A stretch of DNA of 64,000 bases from Planctomycetota bacterium (GTDB lineage: Bacteria; Planctomycetota; Phycisphaerae; Phycisphaerales; UBA5793). Both the position numbers and the translations under genes were made by a program. The stretch covers positions 1 through 64,000 of the forward strand of contig CAUJHZ010000035.1 of assembly GCA_963205185.1 (NCBI GenBank), written 5' to 3'. The notes beneath the pieces are model-generated. The model was not told the origin of the DNA and made no database searches. It saw only the letters and a list, made by a program, of their open reading frames with translations. Shown piece after piece: positions 17,860-27,728 of this stretch (its first letter is position 1; each line of letters begins with the position of its first letter).

Positions 17860-19008
17860 ATGAAGCCCACCGCCCTTTTTGCCGCCGCTGCGCTTGCCGT
17901 CGCCTCTTCCGCATTCGCCTCGCCTCCGTTGAGCGATGCCATCAAGCGGTACGAACCGGTCGAGTATCAGTTGACGATCACCGGCTACGTGACCGCCTAC
18001 CAGAGCCGCTTCAACGCGGAAGACCAGTACGAACTCAATCTGGAGAACACGCCGCTCGTGTTCCCCATCATCCCCAGCGGCGCGTACCACACCATCGACA
18101 TGGAGCGCCTCAAGACCACCCTCGAACTCGACGACCGGCAGGCGGAGTCCAAGTTTGAGATTCTGCCCACGGCGCAGGCCGATGGGCGGCTGGCCCGGTT
18201 CAACATTCCCAAGTTCAAGGGCAAGCAGGTGGAGTACTCGCTCGAAGAGTTCGTCACCTGCTACAACGCGAAGGTGGATGAAGCCCGGCTTCGCGCCATC
18301 GGCTGGCCCGAGAAGTGGCCCGCCGAGGTGTCGAGCGAGCTGCAGCAGCAGCGCTATATCGAATCCACCAACGAGCAGATTGTGCAACTGCTCGAGAAGT
18401 GGACCAACGGCAAGGCGAAATCCGCCCCGCCTTATGTGCTCGGCAAAGAACTGACGCGCCTGACCGTGCAGAACTTTCAGATCAACGGCAAGAACTGGTT
18501 CAATGACGAACTCAATCGGTTCGCCGGCCTCGAAGTGCAGGGCGCGCTCAAGTCGGTCGAACAGATGCGCGGCACCTCGCACGACTGCGTGTGCCTCTTC
18601 GTCGCCGTCTGCCGCGCCGCCGGCCTGCCCGCGCGCCCGGTCATCGGCATCCAGATGCTCGATGACGACCGCGGCCGCGACTTCGAGGACGACGACAAGC
18701 GCATCATCTCCTGGGCGGAGTTCTACGTGCCGACCGCGGGCTGGATTGCGGTCGATTTCCGCCCGCTGTTCAAAGCGCCCGGCCGCATGCACGACCTCAA
18801 CCGCGAGTGGCCCGGCGTCGGTACCAATGACGAACTGAACCTGATGGTGCCGATCTCCTATCACTTCCATCCCCCGGCCAGCGTGCGTGCCGAAGGGCGC
18901 GATGGCAAGCCGATGCTCTGGGGCTGGCAGCCCGTGCCCGTGTCGGTGCCCAGCGACCAGATGCTCGAGTGGAAGATCATCAAGGCGCCCAAGCGCGGCG
19001 GCAGATGA
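17860..19008 (+). CDS. Secreted transglutaminase-fold protein lacking catalytic Cys/His, copy 3
   Basis: This is a 382-residue paralogue with a clear leader (MKPTALFAAAALAVASSAFA) and then SPPLSDAIKRYEPVEYQL. The Met at 17860 was chosen because the leader starts there, although the frame is open further upstream inside copy 2. The core has VCLFVAVCRAAGLPARPVIG and SWAEFYVPTAGWIAVDF. The nucleophile position is Ser240 and the His position is Ile283; the Asp is retained. Ser at the nucleophile site could in theory act, but without the His this is unlikely. The fold may serve as a binding or scaffold domain outside the cell. Confidence 0.8.
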   Translation: MKPTALFAAAALAVASSAFASPPLSDAIKRYEPVEYQLTITGYVTAYQSRFNAEDQYELNLENTPLVFPIIPSGAYHTIDMERLKTTLELDDRQAESKFEILPTAQADGRLARFNIPKFKGKQVEYSLEEFVTCYNAKVDEARLRAIGWPEKWPAEVSSELQQQRYIESTNEQIVQLLEKWTNGKAKSAPPYVLGKELTRLTVQNFQINGKNWFNDELNRFAGLEVQGALKSVEQMRGTSHDCVCLFVAVCRAAGLPARPVIGIQMLDDDRGRDFEDDDKRIISWAEFYVPTAGWIAVDFRPLFKAPGRMHDLNREWPGVGTNDELNLMVPISYHFHPPASVRAEGRDGKPMLWGWQPVPVSVPSDQMLEWKIIKAPKRGGR

Positions 19009-19082
19009 TGCAGGCTCGATGACAGACAATCAAATTCCCGATGCATGCTTGCCGCCGCCTGATGAGGTGCCTCTGATAGGCC

Positions 19083-20576
19083 ATGGCTGGAAAGCATACA
19101 TCAACGGCATCGGAACATATTCGCCGCGGCGCCCGGCCCGGTCGCGTGAAGAAGCGATACATACTTCTGCTGGTCATGCTCTTGCTGCTCGGCTGGGCGG
19201 GCTGGACGGTGGTGCGACTGCTGTTCGCCAAGCCGGGGCCGTATGTCGATTATGAAGCGCAGATCATTGACCTGCTGGAGTCGCCGCATGCCGACGAAGA
19301 GAACGGCTGGGCGGCGTACGTGGCGGCGCTTGCTGCGTTTGATGCGGTGCCGGCGCCACAAGAGCCCGGGGGCGTATTCGGGGGATCCGGCCCGACCGAC
19401 CTTGACGCCGTCGTGAGCGGCGACTTTGACGCCGGCCGGCTCGAAGAGGAACTCGCGTATCTGGTTGACCTTCGTGAGGCCGCCGTGTTCAAGGCGTTGG
19501 GCGACCTGTCGCCCTACCAGCGGTTCACTCGCTCTGAGCTGGGCGTCGAGGCCGGTCGATCGCTGATCGGTTCGCTCACGTCCGAAGAACTGACGCGGGC
19601 GCGTCGCCTCGGCAAAGTGCGCCGCGCCTCAATGCGCGTTGCCGCCGAAGCGGGCGACTGGACGGAATTCGCTCTTGCATTCAACGATCTCCTGATTCTC
19701 GCGCGCGCTGCGAGCCAGGAGCCGAGCATCCTGGGGTATCTTGTAGCGAGTTCATTCGTCACAAACGCCTGCAACGAACTCGCGCTCACTCTTGGTGAGC
19801 GTCAAGTGCCTGAATCCGTGTGCGGCACGCTCCTGACTCTCTTGGATGAGCGAGTCCGCCTGGCGCCAGTCTCCCAGGTCTTGGAGTGCGAACGGCTGAT
19901 TGTCTATGACCGCATCCAGCGCACGCACACCGCCGGCGGCCAGGTCATCATGTCGCGCCTGGGCAATGTGGATGCCCCACCCGGCCCGTCACCGGCACGC
20001 ATCGAAAACCTCAAGGGGATCATTCAGGCCAGCCGCGCCGAGACGAAACAACTGGCAGACGAGTACTTCGATGCGCTGATTGAACAGGCCGCCATGTCGC
20101 GCGTCGATCGTGCGAATCACCCTTTCGACTTCGATCACTTCGGCGGGACGCTTGCTCCCCACAAGTACGCAATGCTCGGAACCAGCTTGCCAATCGGCGA
20201 GCGGGCCATCAGGGCCGCAGACAGGCGCGGCAGCGTCGTAAACGCCACGAGGCTGCTGCTGGCCATCGAGGTGTACCAGGGCCGGCACGGCCGCGCGCCC
20301 GAATCGCTCGCGCAAGCGATTGATGATTGGCGCGTAGGCGATGTTTCCGATCCGGTCGCGTGTGGCCCGTTCGGTTACGTGCTGCGCGAACCCACTGCCG
20401 ACGATTCCCGCCCGTTCCTGCTCTATTCCGTGGGCGTGGACGGCGAAGACAACGGCGGAATCGAGCCGCCCCCGAACGATTACGGAAGACGCCCCGATGC
20501 GCTCACGAATGACACAGGCTCAGTCGGCTACGACTACGTCTTCAACCGCCTCCGCGAGCCGGTGGAGGAGCGTTGA
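19083..20576 (+). CDS. Membrane-anchored pilin-like protein, copy 1
   Basis: This 497-residue protein begins with a basic stretch (GRVKKRY) and one membrane helix at about 28-50, so most of it lies outside the membrane. The end resembles the C-terminal part of type II secretion pseudopilins, a motif common in planctomycetes: an Ala/Leu helix, GRHGRAPESLAQ, a Pro-Phe-Gly turn, then FLLYSVGVDGEDNGG. It closes with YDYVFNRLREPVEER, found at the same place in both following genes. The middle 300 residues are helical with no family I recognise. It is the first of three tandem paralogues and its function is unknown. Confidence 0.72.
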   Translation: MAGKHTSTASEHIRRGARPGRVKKRYILLLVMLLLLGWAGWTVVRLLFAKPGPYVDYEAQIIDLLESPHADEENGWAAYVAALAAFDAVPAPQEPGGVFGGSGPTDLDAVVSGDFDAGRLEEELAYLVDLREAAVFKALGDLSPYQRFTRSELGVEAGRSLIGSLTSEELTRARRLGKVRRASMRVAAEAGDWTEFALAFNDLLILARAASQEPSILGYLVASSFVTNACNELALTLGERQVPESVCGTLLTLLDERVRLAPVSQVLECERLIVYDRIQRTHTAGGQVIMSRLGNVDAPPGPSPARIENLKGIIQASRAETKQLADEYFDALIEQAAMSRVDRANHPFDFDHFGGTLAPHKYAMLGTSLPIGERAIRAADRRGSVVNATRLLLAIEVYQGRHGRAPESLAQAIDDWRVGDVSDPVACGPFGYVLREPTADDSRPFLLYSVGVDGEDNGGIEPPPNDYGRRPDALTNDTGSVGYDYVFNRLREPVEER

Positions 20577-20650
20577 GTGGCGAGCGCCGGACGTCGCAAA
20601 ACCGCGTCCGCGAGACTTGCCAGACCCCCGCGCTGCTGCTCTCATCTCAC

Positions 20651-22165
20651 ATGAGACATTCTGCCGCCTCTGAAACCTCATCACGCGCGCATTTCGCCCC
20701 GCCGCGCCGCGGCCGGGTGCGCAAGCGCTACATCATCCTCGTCGTCACGCTGCTGCTGCTGGGGTGGGCCGGATGGAAGCTCTTGCGGATCGTGTCGGCG
20801 AAGGCGAATCCGCTGGTGGACTACACCGTTCAGTTCAGAGCCTTGTCTGAGTCGGCACAACCGGAGGGTGAGAACGGATGGCCAGCACTTTCGGCGGCGC
20901 TGGCGCGCTTTGACGCACTGGGCGATCCGGCGATCGAAGGTTGGCCGACGGATCCTGATCAATCGAGCGAAGTGAAGGGCTTGAAGGCTCTGGTGAAGGG
21001 TCGATATGAACCGGCGCGCGTTGAACTCGAAATCGCCTACGTCGAATTCGTGGAAGGCTCCGATGTGCTGCGCGAAATCCAGGCGGCGCTGGAAGCGCCG
21101 CGCTTCGTGCGAACGGCTTTCGAAATGGACGACTATGGCCTGATCGGCACGGCGCTGCCGGAACTCCGGCCGGCGCGGGCGGTTGCGAAAGTACGCCGCG
21201 GCTCGATGCGCCTCGCAGCGGAGCGAGGCGACACTGGTGAACTGCTGTCTGCTTTCCGCGATCTGAACCGCCTTGCAGCGGCCAGCACCGGCGATCCGTG
21301 CGGCCTGTCTCAGCTGGTGGCCGGGAGCATTGTTCAGATTGCCTGCGAGGAGCTGAACTGCCTGCTCATTGAGCACGAATTCGATGGGGCGACCTGTCAT
21401 GCACTGCTGAACATGCTTCCCCGCGGAGAGATCGGTTTGCCATTGTCAGTGGCTTTGGAAGGGGAACGCCTGATGATGCACGACCTGATTCAGCGCACGC
21501 ACACCGATGATGGCAACGGCGATGGCCTGCTCATTCCAAGCCAGATCGAGCGGTTGTCGGGCCATAACCCGTGGACCGCTCGCTTCGGGTCCGTCGACCA
21601 CCCTATCGCAAACGTCATCGGCATCGTCTATCCGAGGCGCGCTGAGACGCGTCAAGTGGTTGATACTTACATGGACGCCGTCGTTCGGCAAGCCCGTCTA
21701 TCGCGATTCGAGCGGGATGCCGATCCGTTCGATCTGCAACAATTCCACGACCAGTTGCCCGAACGTCAGGTGTTTGGAAGGTTCTTCCTGCCGCTCCTCG
21801 ACCGGGTTCTCAGTTCCCAGCCCGCCTGGCAGTCTCGCCTTGCCGCAGTGCGCATCGCCATCGCTATTGAGATGTACGAAGCGATTCACGGCCGCCTTCC
21901 CGAGTCTCTCGATGCACTCGCGCCCGAGTGCATCGAGACGCTGCCGATCGACGCCGTCAGCGGTTTGCCGTTTGGATACGTGCAGCGTGAGCCAACCGTC
22001 GAAGACCCGCGGACGTATCTGCTCTACTCACTCGGCGTCGATCTGCAGGACAACGGAGCGGTCGAATTCGAAGACGACCCAACCGCAGCACTGATCGATG
22101 AAGTTGATGGAGCAGGCTACGACTACGTCTTCAACCGCCTGCGCGAGCCGGTGGAGGAGCGTTGA
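20651..22165 (+). CDS. Membrane-anchored pilin-like protein, copy 2
   Basis: This 504-residue paralogue shares the plan of copy 1: basic head, one membrane helix at about 33-52, a helical middle and a pseudopilin-like end (IHGRLPESLDAL, YLLYSLGVDLQDNGA) closing with the same YDYVFNRLREPVEER. The Met at 20651 was chosen over 20573 because it aligns with copy 3, which shares SETSSRAHFAPPRRGRVRKR. The 74 bases between copy 1 and copy 2 are closely repeated between copy 2 and copy 3, pointing to tandem duplication. Confidence 0.72.
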   Translation: MRHSAASETSSRAHFAPPRRGRVRKRYIILVVTLLLLGWAGWKLLRIVSAKANPLVDYTVQFRALSESAQPEGENGWPALSAALARFDALGDPAIEGWPTDPDQSSEVKGLKALVKGRYEPARVELEIAYVEFVEGSDVLREIQAALEAPRFVRTAFEMDDYGLIGTALPELRPARAVAKVRRGSMRLAAERGDTGELLSAFRDLNRLAAASTGDPCGLSQLVAGSIVQIACEELNCLLIEHEFDGATCHALLNMLPRGEIGLPLSVALEGERLMMHDLIQRTHTDDGNGDGLLIPSQIERLSGHNPWTARFGSVDHPIANVIGIVYPRRAETRQVVDTYMDAVVRQARLSRFERDADPFDLQQFHDQLPERQVFGRFFLPLLDRVLSSQPAWQSRLAAVRIAIAIEMYEAIHGRLPESLDALAPECIETLPIDAVSGLPFGYVQREPTVEDPRTYLLYSLGVDLQDNGAVEFEDDPTAALIDEVDGAGYDYVFNRLREPVEER

Positions 22166-22333
22166 GGAGGCGGCGAGCGCCGGGCGTCGCAAAACCGCGT
22201 CGGCGAGACTTGCCGGATCGCCGCGCGGCTCCTCTCATCTCACATGAGACTTTCTGCCTCCTCTGAAACCTCATCACGCGCGCATTTCGCCCCGCCGCGC
22301 CGCGGCCGGGTGCGCAAGCGCTACATCATCCTC
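22115..22333 (+). repeat. Duplicated gene junction between pilin-like copies
   Basis: Bases 22115-22333 and 20526-20740 carry the same junction: the last 16 codons of one copy, the intergenic gap and about 30 codons of the next copy. They differ at roughly one base in ten, while the cores of the genes are far more diverged. Confidence 0.85.
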
Positions 22334-23755
22334 ATCGTCGCAATGCTGCTGCTGGGCTGGCTCGGCTGGACCATCTACCGGGCCGTGACAGCGCGGCCGG
22401 GCCCGCTGGTCGATTACGCCGGCCAGATGCTCGAAATGAGCGCCAGCCTCCAGCCGCCCGGCGCCAACGGGTGGACCATCATGACCGAGGCGCTGAACCA
22501 GCTCCAGTCCATCGGCCTGCCCGAGCGCGATGACTGGCCGGACGATCGGCAGGTCGTCGAAGATGCCCGCTTGCTGCATCGCGTGCTCGAAGGCCCGTTC
22601 GATGCCGAGCGGCTCAAGTTTGAACTCGCGTACCTCGAACACATCCGCGCCTCGGGCGTGCTCGAGCGCCTCGATGAGTTCGCCGCCTGCCCGCGGGCCG
22701 TGCGCCCGGCGTTCGAAGGCGCTGACGACGCCGGCATGCTGGCTGTGCTGCTGCCCGAATTGAGCCTCGCGCGCAGCGCCGCGCGGGCCCGTGTCGCGGC
22801 GATGCGCGAGGCCGCTCAGCGCGGCGACATGGATGAACTCGTCCGCGCGTGGTCGCACACCATCGCCCTCACGCGCGCCATGTCATACGACCCGACCGTC
22901 ATCAGCGATCTCGTGGGCGTCGCCATTCTGGCCTTGGGCACCCAGGAACTCAACCGCATCCTCACCGAACATGAAATCGACGAAGCGACGTGCCGGCGGC
23001 TGCTGGCGATCATCGATGAGCGGCCGGTGCTGGCGCCGGTCACTGCCGTGCTCGAGCGCGAGCGCCTCGCCCAGTACGACATCATCCAACACACGTTCTC
23101 CGATGATGGGCATGGCGATGGCATGTTGCTCATGAACAGACTGCAGGAGCTGACCAATTACGCGGGCGGCGGCCTCAGCGGGCCGCAGCATCCGATTGTG
23201 AACGTCGCCGGCATCATCCTGCCCCGGCGGGCCGAGACGAAGCGCACGCTCGATGAGTTCTTCGATCTCGCTGTTGAACAGGCGAAGATGCCGCGCCCCA
23301 GGCGCGATGCCGACGGCGTTGATCTTGATGCGTTCGTCGCGCAACTGCCGCGATTTCAGGTCTTCCTTCGCCTCATGCTGCCTGCCATCGGCCGGCTGAT
23401 GAACTCGCACGAATCCGGCGTGGTCAATGTTGAGGCGACCCGAGTCACGCTGGCGCTGGAGATGTGGCACGCACGGCACGGCGACTGGCCCGAAACGCTC
23501 GACCAACTCGCGCCCGATTTCCTCGATTCATTTCCACAGGACCCCCTCAGCGGTCAGCCCTTCGGCTACGTGCGGCGCCAGCCGACGGCGGACGATCCGC
23601 GGCCGTACCTGCTCTACTCGTTCGGGGCCGACGGCGTGGACAACGGCGGAATTGAGCCTGCGGGCGACCGACCGGGCACGGCGCTGTCGTACGCCACGTC
23701 GCCGGGCGATTACGTCTTCAACCGCCTGCGCGATCCAGCAAGCGACGAGCGGTAG
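22244..23755 (+). CDS. Membrane-anchored pilin-like protein, copy 3
   Basis: This 503-residue protein is the third member of the array. Its first 35 residues are nearly the same as in copy 2 and lead into a membrane helix (ILIVAMLLLGWLGWTIY). The end has ARHGDWPETLDQLAP, a QPFGY turn and YLLYSFGADGVDNGG, and it closes with YVFNRLRDPASDER, so its last residues have drifted from the other two. It is the last plus-strand gene before the convergent block that begins at 23836. Confidence 0.72.
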   Translation: MRLSASSETSSRAHFAPPRRGRVRKRYIILIVAMLLLGWLGWTIYRAVTARPGPLVDYAGQMLEMSASLQPPGANGWTIMTEALNQLQSIGLPERDDWPDDRQVVEDARLLHRVLEGPFDAERLKFELAYLEHIRASGVLERLDEFAACPRAVRPAFEGADDAGMLAVLLPELSLARSAARARVAAMREAAQRGDMDELVRAWSHTIALTRAMSYDPTVISDLVGVAILALGTQELNRILTEHEIDEATCRRLLAIIDERPVLAPVTAVLERERLAQYDIIQHTFSDDGHGDGMLLMNRLQELTNYAGGGLSGPQHPIVNVAGIILPRRAETKRTLDEFFDLAVEQAKMPRPRRDADGVDLDAFVAQLPRFQVFLRLMLPAIGRLMNSHESGVVNVEATRVTLALEMWHARHGDWPETLDQLAPDFLDSFPQDPLSGQPFGYVRRQPTADDPRPYLLYSFGADGVDNGGIEPAGDRPGTALSYATSPGDYVFNRLRDPASDER

Positions 23756-23835
23756 ATGTCGCATTGATGAAGTGGCCGTACTTGTCGCAGCCTTCCAGCG
23801 ATGTGCGATTCACGATCAGTTCGGGCCTGGCGCGG

Positions 23836-25557
23836 CTATTCGATGCGCACGACGTTGCTCGTCGCGCAGCGGGTGATATCGACGAGTTGGAGGTAGCCGC
23901 CGCAGACGCTGCGGGGGACGGTGCGCTTGATGCGGCCGGCGCCGAACTGGCCCGCCGAGCCGGTGTGGGCGACCTGCAGGCCGAGTTGGCCCAGTTCCAG
24001 GGCGGTGCCTGAACATGGGTTGCCGTTGGGGATGACGAAGTTGCCGGTGCGCTTGGCGTAGAGGATGGCGATGCGGGCCCGCTGGTCCGGCGTGGCCTGG
24101 AACCAGCGCACTTCGATCTCGCCGCCGGGTCCGCTGAAACAGTCGGGCACTTTCTGCAAGGTCAGCACCGGCGGCGGACAGTTGCCGGGCTGCCCGGGGT
24201 TGAGGTCGAAGGAGTAGACAGCGCCGACGGCGTCGAACTGCGTACCGCCGGGGCATTGGGTGGCCAGCGCGCCGACGACCGCTATTTCGGCCGACGGGCC
24301 ATAGCCGAGTGCCAGATCGACGGCAAAGGCGTCATAATCATCCTGCGCATGTCCAATCAGCAACTGGACGGCGACCCATGCTCCGCTTGCCGGGTTCCGC
24401 CGGTAGACATATGCGGCGCCGGACTCGCGTCCGAACTCGTGGCTGTTGACAGCGCTGATGACCACTCGATCGTGATTCTGGCGGTCAAGGTAGACACGGT
24501 GTCCAAAGAGCAAATCGTCCGCGTTGGCCACAGGCGGCGGAATGCGCGCTTCCTCAGACCACTTGCCTGCGGCATCGCGCGCGAAGAGGTAGACGCCGCC
24601 CGGGCCCTCATACGCGCCGCCGCCATTCTCGCTCTGGCTCCCGATGGCGAGACGAAAGTCATGGTTCTGCAAGTCAGTCATCCAAATATCGACGTCGTAT
24701 CCAAACTGATCATGAATAGCTGGCTCGTGCGCTGCAAATGTGGTTTCGAGCTGCCAATCATTCATCGCCGTTTCGAACCGGTACGCATATGCGGCACCCG
24801 GGAATTCCTCGCGCGCAATGCCGTAAAAGGGCGCGCCGACTGCGACGATTGCGGTTCCACCGACCTCTGCGGCGGACAGCGAACTGCCGTAACCGTCTTC
24901 GGGATGAGGTTGCGGCGCCTGCAGACGCTGCTGCTGCTGCCATGTGCCCTGCTGATCCTGCTCGAAGATGTATACCGCGCCACCGAGTTCGTGGCCGATC
25001 GAGCCCGGCGCACCCACGACGAGAAAGGTGCGAGCACCGAAAGTCGCCCAAGTGAGATACCTTCCAAACCACTCGTATGGTAGAGGCTGGACCGGCACAA
25101 CAGAAGATTCCTGTGACCAGTTCCCGCTAGATTCGAGGACAAAAATGTCTACCATTCCAGCGTCGGGCGCAACGTCACTTTTTTGCGGACTGCCGACGGC
25201 GAGCAGCCAGCGATCATGCTCCGGATCGTGCTGGAGCGCCACCGAATAGCCAAAGGCGTCGTGCGGCGTGAGGTCGATGGGCCGAAGTTCGGCCTCTTGC
25301 TGCCAATTGCTGGACTGTTCGTCAAGCATGAATGTCGTTACGAGCCCGCCGAGCGGGTCGAATTCGCCTACGGCCATTCGTCCCTGCGCAAGATCGATCG
25401 CTTGCCCGAAGGTGCCTGGCTCACATGGCGGCATAATCCGCTCCAGTTGCTGGGGCGGGCACGGAAGTGTTTGCGAAAGAGCCGCGCCTGCCCAAGCGAG
25501 CGCTACCACGCATGAAGCAATGTTCCGGCAACGTGCGCTGATCATCATGGAGTTCAT
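23836..25557 (-). CDS. Secreted FG-GAP propeller protein with C-terminal Cys module
   Basis: This 573-residue protein has a leader of about 28 residues ending AALSQ. It then has integrin-like FG-GAP blades (FGYSVALQ, YGSSLSAAEV, FGYDVDIW, FGHRVYLD) that alternate with recurrent phrases such as VVGAP and AVGAPFY. The final 105 residues are a separate module with four to six Cys (PDCFSGPGGEIEVRW, NPCSGTALELG, SVCGGYLQLVDITRC). The same module forms most of the small protein at 61627. Its gene follows the frameshifted FG-GAP gene by 22 bases, so the two probably form one transcript. It is likely extracellular; the ligand is unknown. Confidence 0.78.
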   Translation of the reverse strand: MNSMMISARCRNIASCVVALAWAGAALSQTLPCPPQQLERIMPPCEPGTFGQAIDLAQGRMAVGEFDPLGGLVTTFMLDEQSSNWQQEAELRPIDLTPHDAFGYSVALQHDPEHDRWLLAVGSPQKSDVAPDAGMVDIFVLESSGNWSQESSVVPVQPLPYEWFGRYLTWATFGARTFLVVGAPGSIGHELGGAVYIFEQDQQGTWQQQQRLQAPQPHPEDGYGSSLSAAEVGGTAIVAVGAPFYGIAREEFPGAAYAYRFETAMNDWQLETTFAAHEPAIHDQFGYDVDIWMTDLQNHDFRLAIGSQSENGGGAYEGPGGVYLFARDAAGKWSEEARIPPPVANADDLLFGHRVYLDRQNHDRVVISAVNSHEFGRESGAAYVYRRNPASGAWVAVQLLIGHAQDDYDAFAVDLALGYGPSAEIAVVGALATQCPGGTQFDAVGAVYSFDLNPGQPGNCPPPVLTLQKVPDCFSGPGGEIEVRWFQATPDQRARIAILYAKRTGNFVIPNGNPCSGTALELGQLGLQVAHTGSAGQFGAGRIKRTVPRSVCGGYLQLVDITRCATSNVVRIE

Positions 25558-25579
25558 GGCCTATCGATATTCGCGGAAG

Positions 25580-27338
25580 TTAGTGCGCGATCATGTAGAT
25601 GCCGCCTCGATCATCCTTCGTGGGGTACGTGGCGTAGTCCCATCCGGGGGAGCCGATGATGAACTCATCGTTACTGTTTGTGGCACCATCAGCATCACCG
25701 ATGAATGCGATGGACCGGCCGAGCTCGGGCGCGGATTTATTGTACGTCGCACCGCAGTCGATTCGATAGTACGCACTGCTATCAGCGATGGCCGCCCAAG
25801 TGATATGCCCGCCGTTTTTGCCGACCGACATACTGCCGGTGTACCGATAGAGATAGGCGAATCCTCGGTTTTCATCGAGGGTCGACGGCGAGTAGCCGCA
25901 CGGCGACTTGCCGCGAGGCGCGCCGACAATCAGATCAGCGCGTGAACTCGTCTGCTTATCCGTATTCCCATCACACGCCATGGCGAAACCGAACTGGACG
26001 ATGTTGTCGTTTGTCGGGCCATCAATGATGATGTTGGCGTCCTCGGCGGACCACACCTTGTCGTTGACGCCCGGCCAGCCGCTCGAGTAATCCGGCAGGA
26101 GGAACACGTAGACGCGACCGACGGCGTTCTGAGCCGTTTCCGTATGGAGATTGCTGGAGATCACGATGTCGTTCACGCCGTCGCCGTTGAGATCGCCCTG
26201 CGACGCCAGCCCTTGGCCGAATTTGTCCTCGGCGTCCTCACCCTCGAAGATCACCTTGGCGAGCGAACCCGCATCCTGATCCACCGAGGACCAAGGCGTC
26301 CCGCCGGCGAAGAGATAGACCGTACCCACGCGGCAGTCGTTGGTAAGTTCAGCGTGTCCCTCATACTGCTGGTATTCATCGTAGTAGTCAAATTGCGTGG
26401 TGCAGGTGGCAAAGTCCTCTGGCGTACGACCCGTGGCAGCGATGATGAAGTCGTCATTGCCGTCGTCGTTCACGTCACCGACACAGGCTACGCGGGCGCC
26501 GAAATACCCTCGCGTCTGCTCGCCGTTTGGATTAAGATCAGGACTCCAACCCGCTTCGCCTCGAATGACCAGATCGGCGTCTTCGACGTCGTTCCAATCC
26601 GTGCCCGCAGCCACCCAGTTGTCATTATCGAAGACGTAGGCCGCGCCCGTCCAGTCCTCGAGGGCAAAGCCGTTGGAGTCGAAGATGCAATCCTCGCATT
26701 CGCTCCAGTAGCGGGCGCCCACGAGCAGATCGAGATCGCTATCGCCGTTGAAATCTCCAAGCGCCATCGACCAGCCGAAGTTGTCTCCCTGTTGCCCGCC
26801 GTAACTCGGGTCGCTACGAAACTTGTACGCAAGGACAAAGGCGCTGGTCTGGCTGTTCCAGTCGTAGATGTAGACCGCACCGTTCTCCAGCGCGCCGGCC
26901 CCCTCCCCGCCGGGCGCGGAGATGACCAATTCATCATCGCCGTCACCGTCGACGTCTCCGGCGGTCATCGCGTAGCCGAAGAAGACGCAATCAAGCGGCT
27001 GAGCGTCGGGGTTGGGAACCTCGGTCGCGCCGCTCCAGGAGGAGTCGTACTCGTAGACGTAAACATGCCCAACGCCGTCGTTGCTTGGAAAGTCCTCGTG
27101 CATCATCTCCCAGGTCGAGACGGCGACTTCGCGCTTTGTGTCGCCATCGAAGTCACCGGCCGCGAGTGCGTGGCCGAACTGGGGGCCGTATCCGGAGCCG
27201 AGGTTCGGGCCGAGCACATCTGGCGTGGTCACCGTCGTCTGGGCCATGCAGAGGCTACCCCCCCCCCGCGATGAGCGAAGCGGAGAGCGCGAGCGAAGCC
27301 GGGTTGAACAGCGAGCGGCGAAGGTTCGTTCCCATCAT
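25580..27338 (-). CDS. Secreted FG-GAP propeller protein, frameshifted in a G10 tract
   Basis: The main frame (from 27247) gives 555 residues of FG-GAP repeats (GHALAAGDFDGDTKREV, TAGDVDGDGDDELVISAPG, MALGDFNGDSDLDLLVGA and others) but no export signal. Directly upstream, another frame starts at 27338 after GGGAGG and encodes a good leader (MGTNLRRSLFNPASLALSAS, then LIAGGG) before it stops at 27255. The two frames meet in a run of ten G (27258-27267 on the plus strand as C). With nine G, one 585-residue protein results, with leader and probable cleavage after SLCMAQ. The cause may be phase variation or a base-count error in the assembly. Confidence 0.75.
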
Positions 27339-27728
27339 TTGGCCATCCTCCCAAAAGCGGTTACGGGGCACCCTGAATTCCACACCCACAGCATGCCCTA
27401 GATCAGGGGAGATGTCAAGCGAAATCCCTATATTTATCGGAAACTGGTTTTGCTCGTGCGGCATGGAGAGGCTTGGAAAAGGTGATTGCAGGTAAGGTCC
27501 GCCGAGACGCCATGGACGCCATACTCACGCCAAAAGAATCGTCCCGCGACCGACGTGGTCGCGGGACGATTTGGAAGAACCAGTCACCAGCCACCCGGGG
27601 GCTGTTGGATTCGACTGGTGACTGTGAACTTTTGGCTCGTGGCTCAGGGCCGCCGCGCATCGCGGTGCGGCAGCGGAAGATGTCTGCGGCAGCGCGGCCA
27701 ATTGCACGAAGTCGAAAAAATCTGTCAC
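27339..27728. other. Intergenic stretch with two palindromes
   Basis: No gene is seen in these 390 bases between the minus-strand anti-sigma gene and the next minus-strand gene. They hold the terminator hairpin at 27537-27571 and a second inverted repeat, CAGTCACCAG at 27581-27590 with its complement at 27615-27624. The promoter of the frameshifted FG-GAP gene should lie in 27339-27530. Confidence 0.5.
27537..27571 (-). terminator. Intrinsic terminator after the anti-sigma gene
   Basis: A perfect 15-base stem (27537-27551 with 27557-27571) has a five-base loop. Read on the minus strand it is followed by CTTTTGG, a short T-tract. It lies 157 bases past the stop of the minus-strand gene at 27729. 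Confidence 0.7.
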
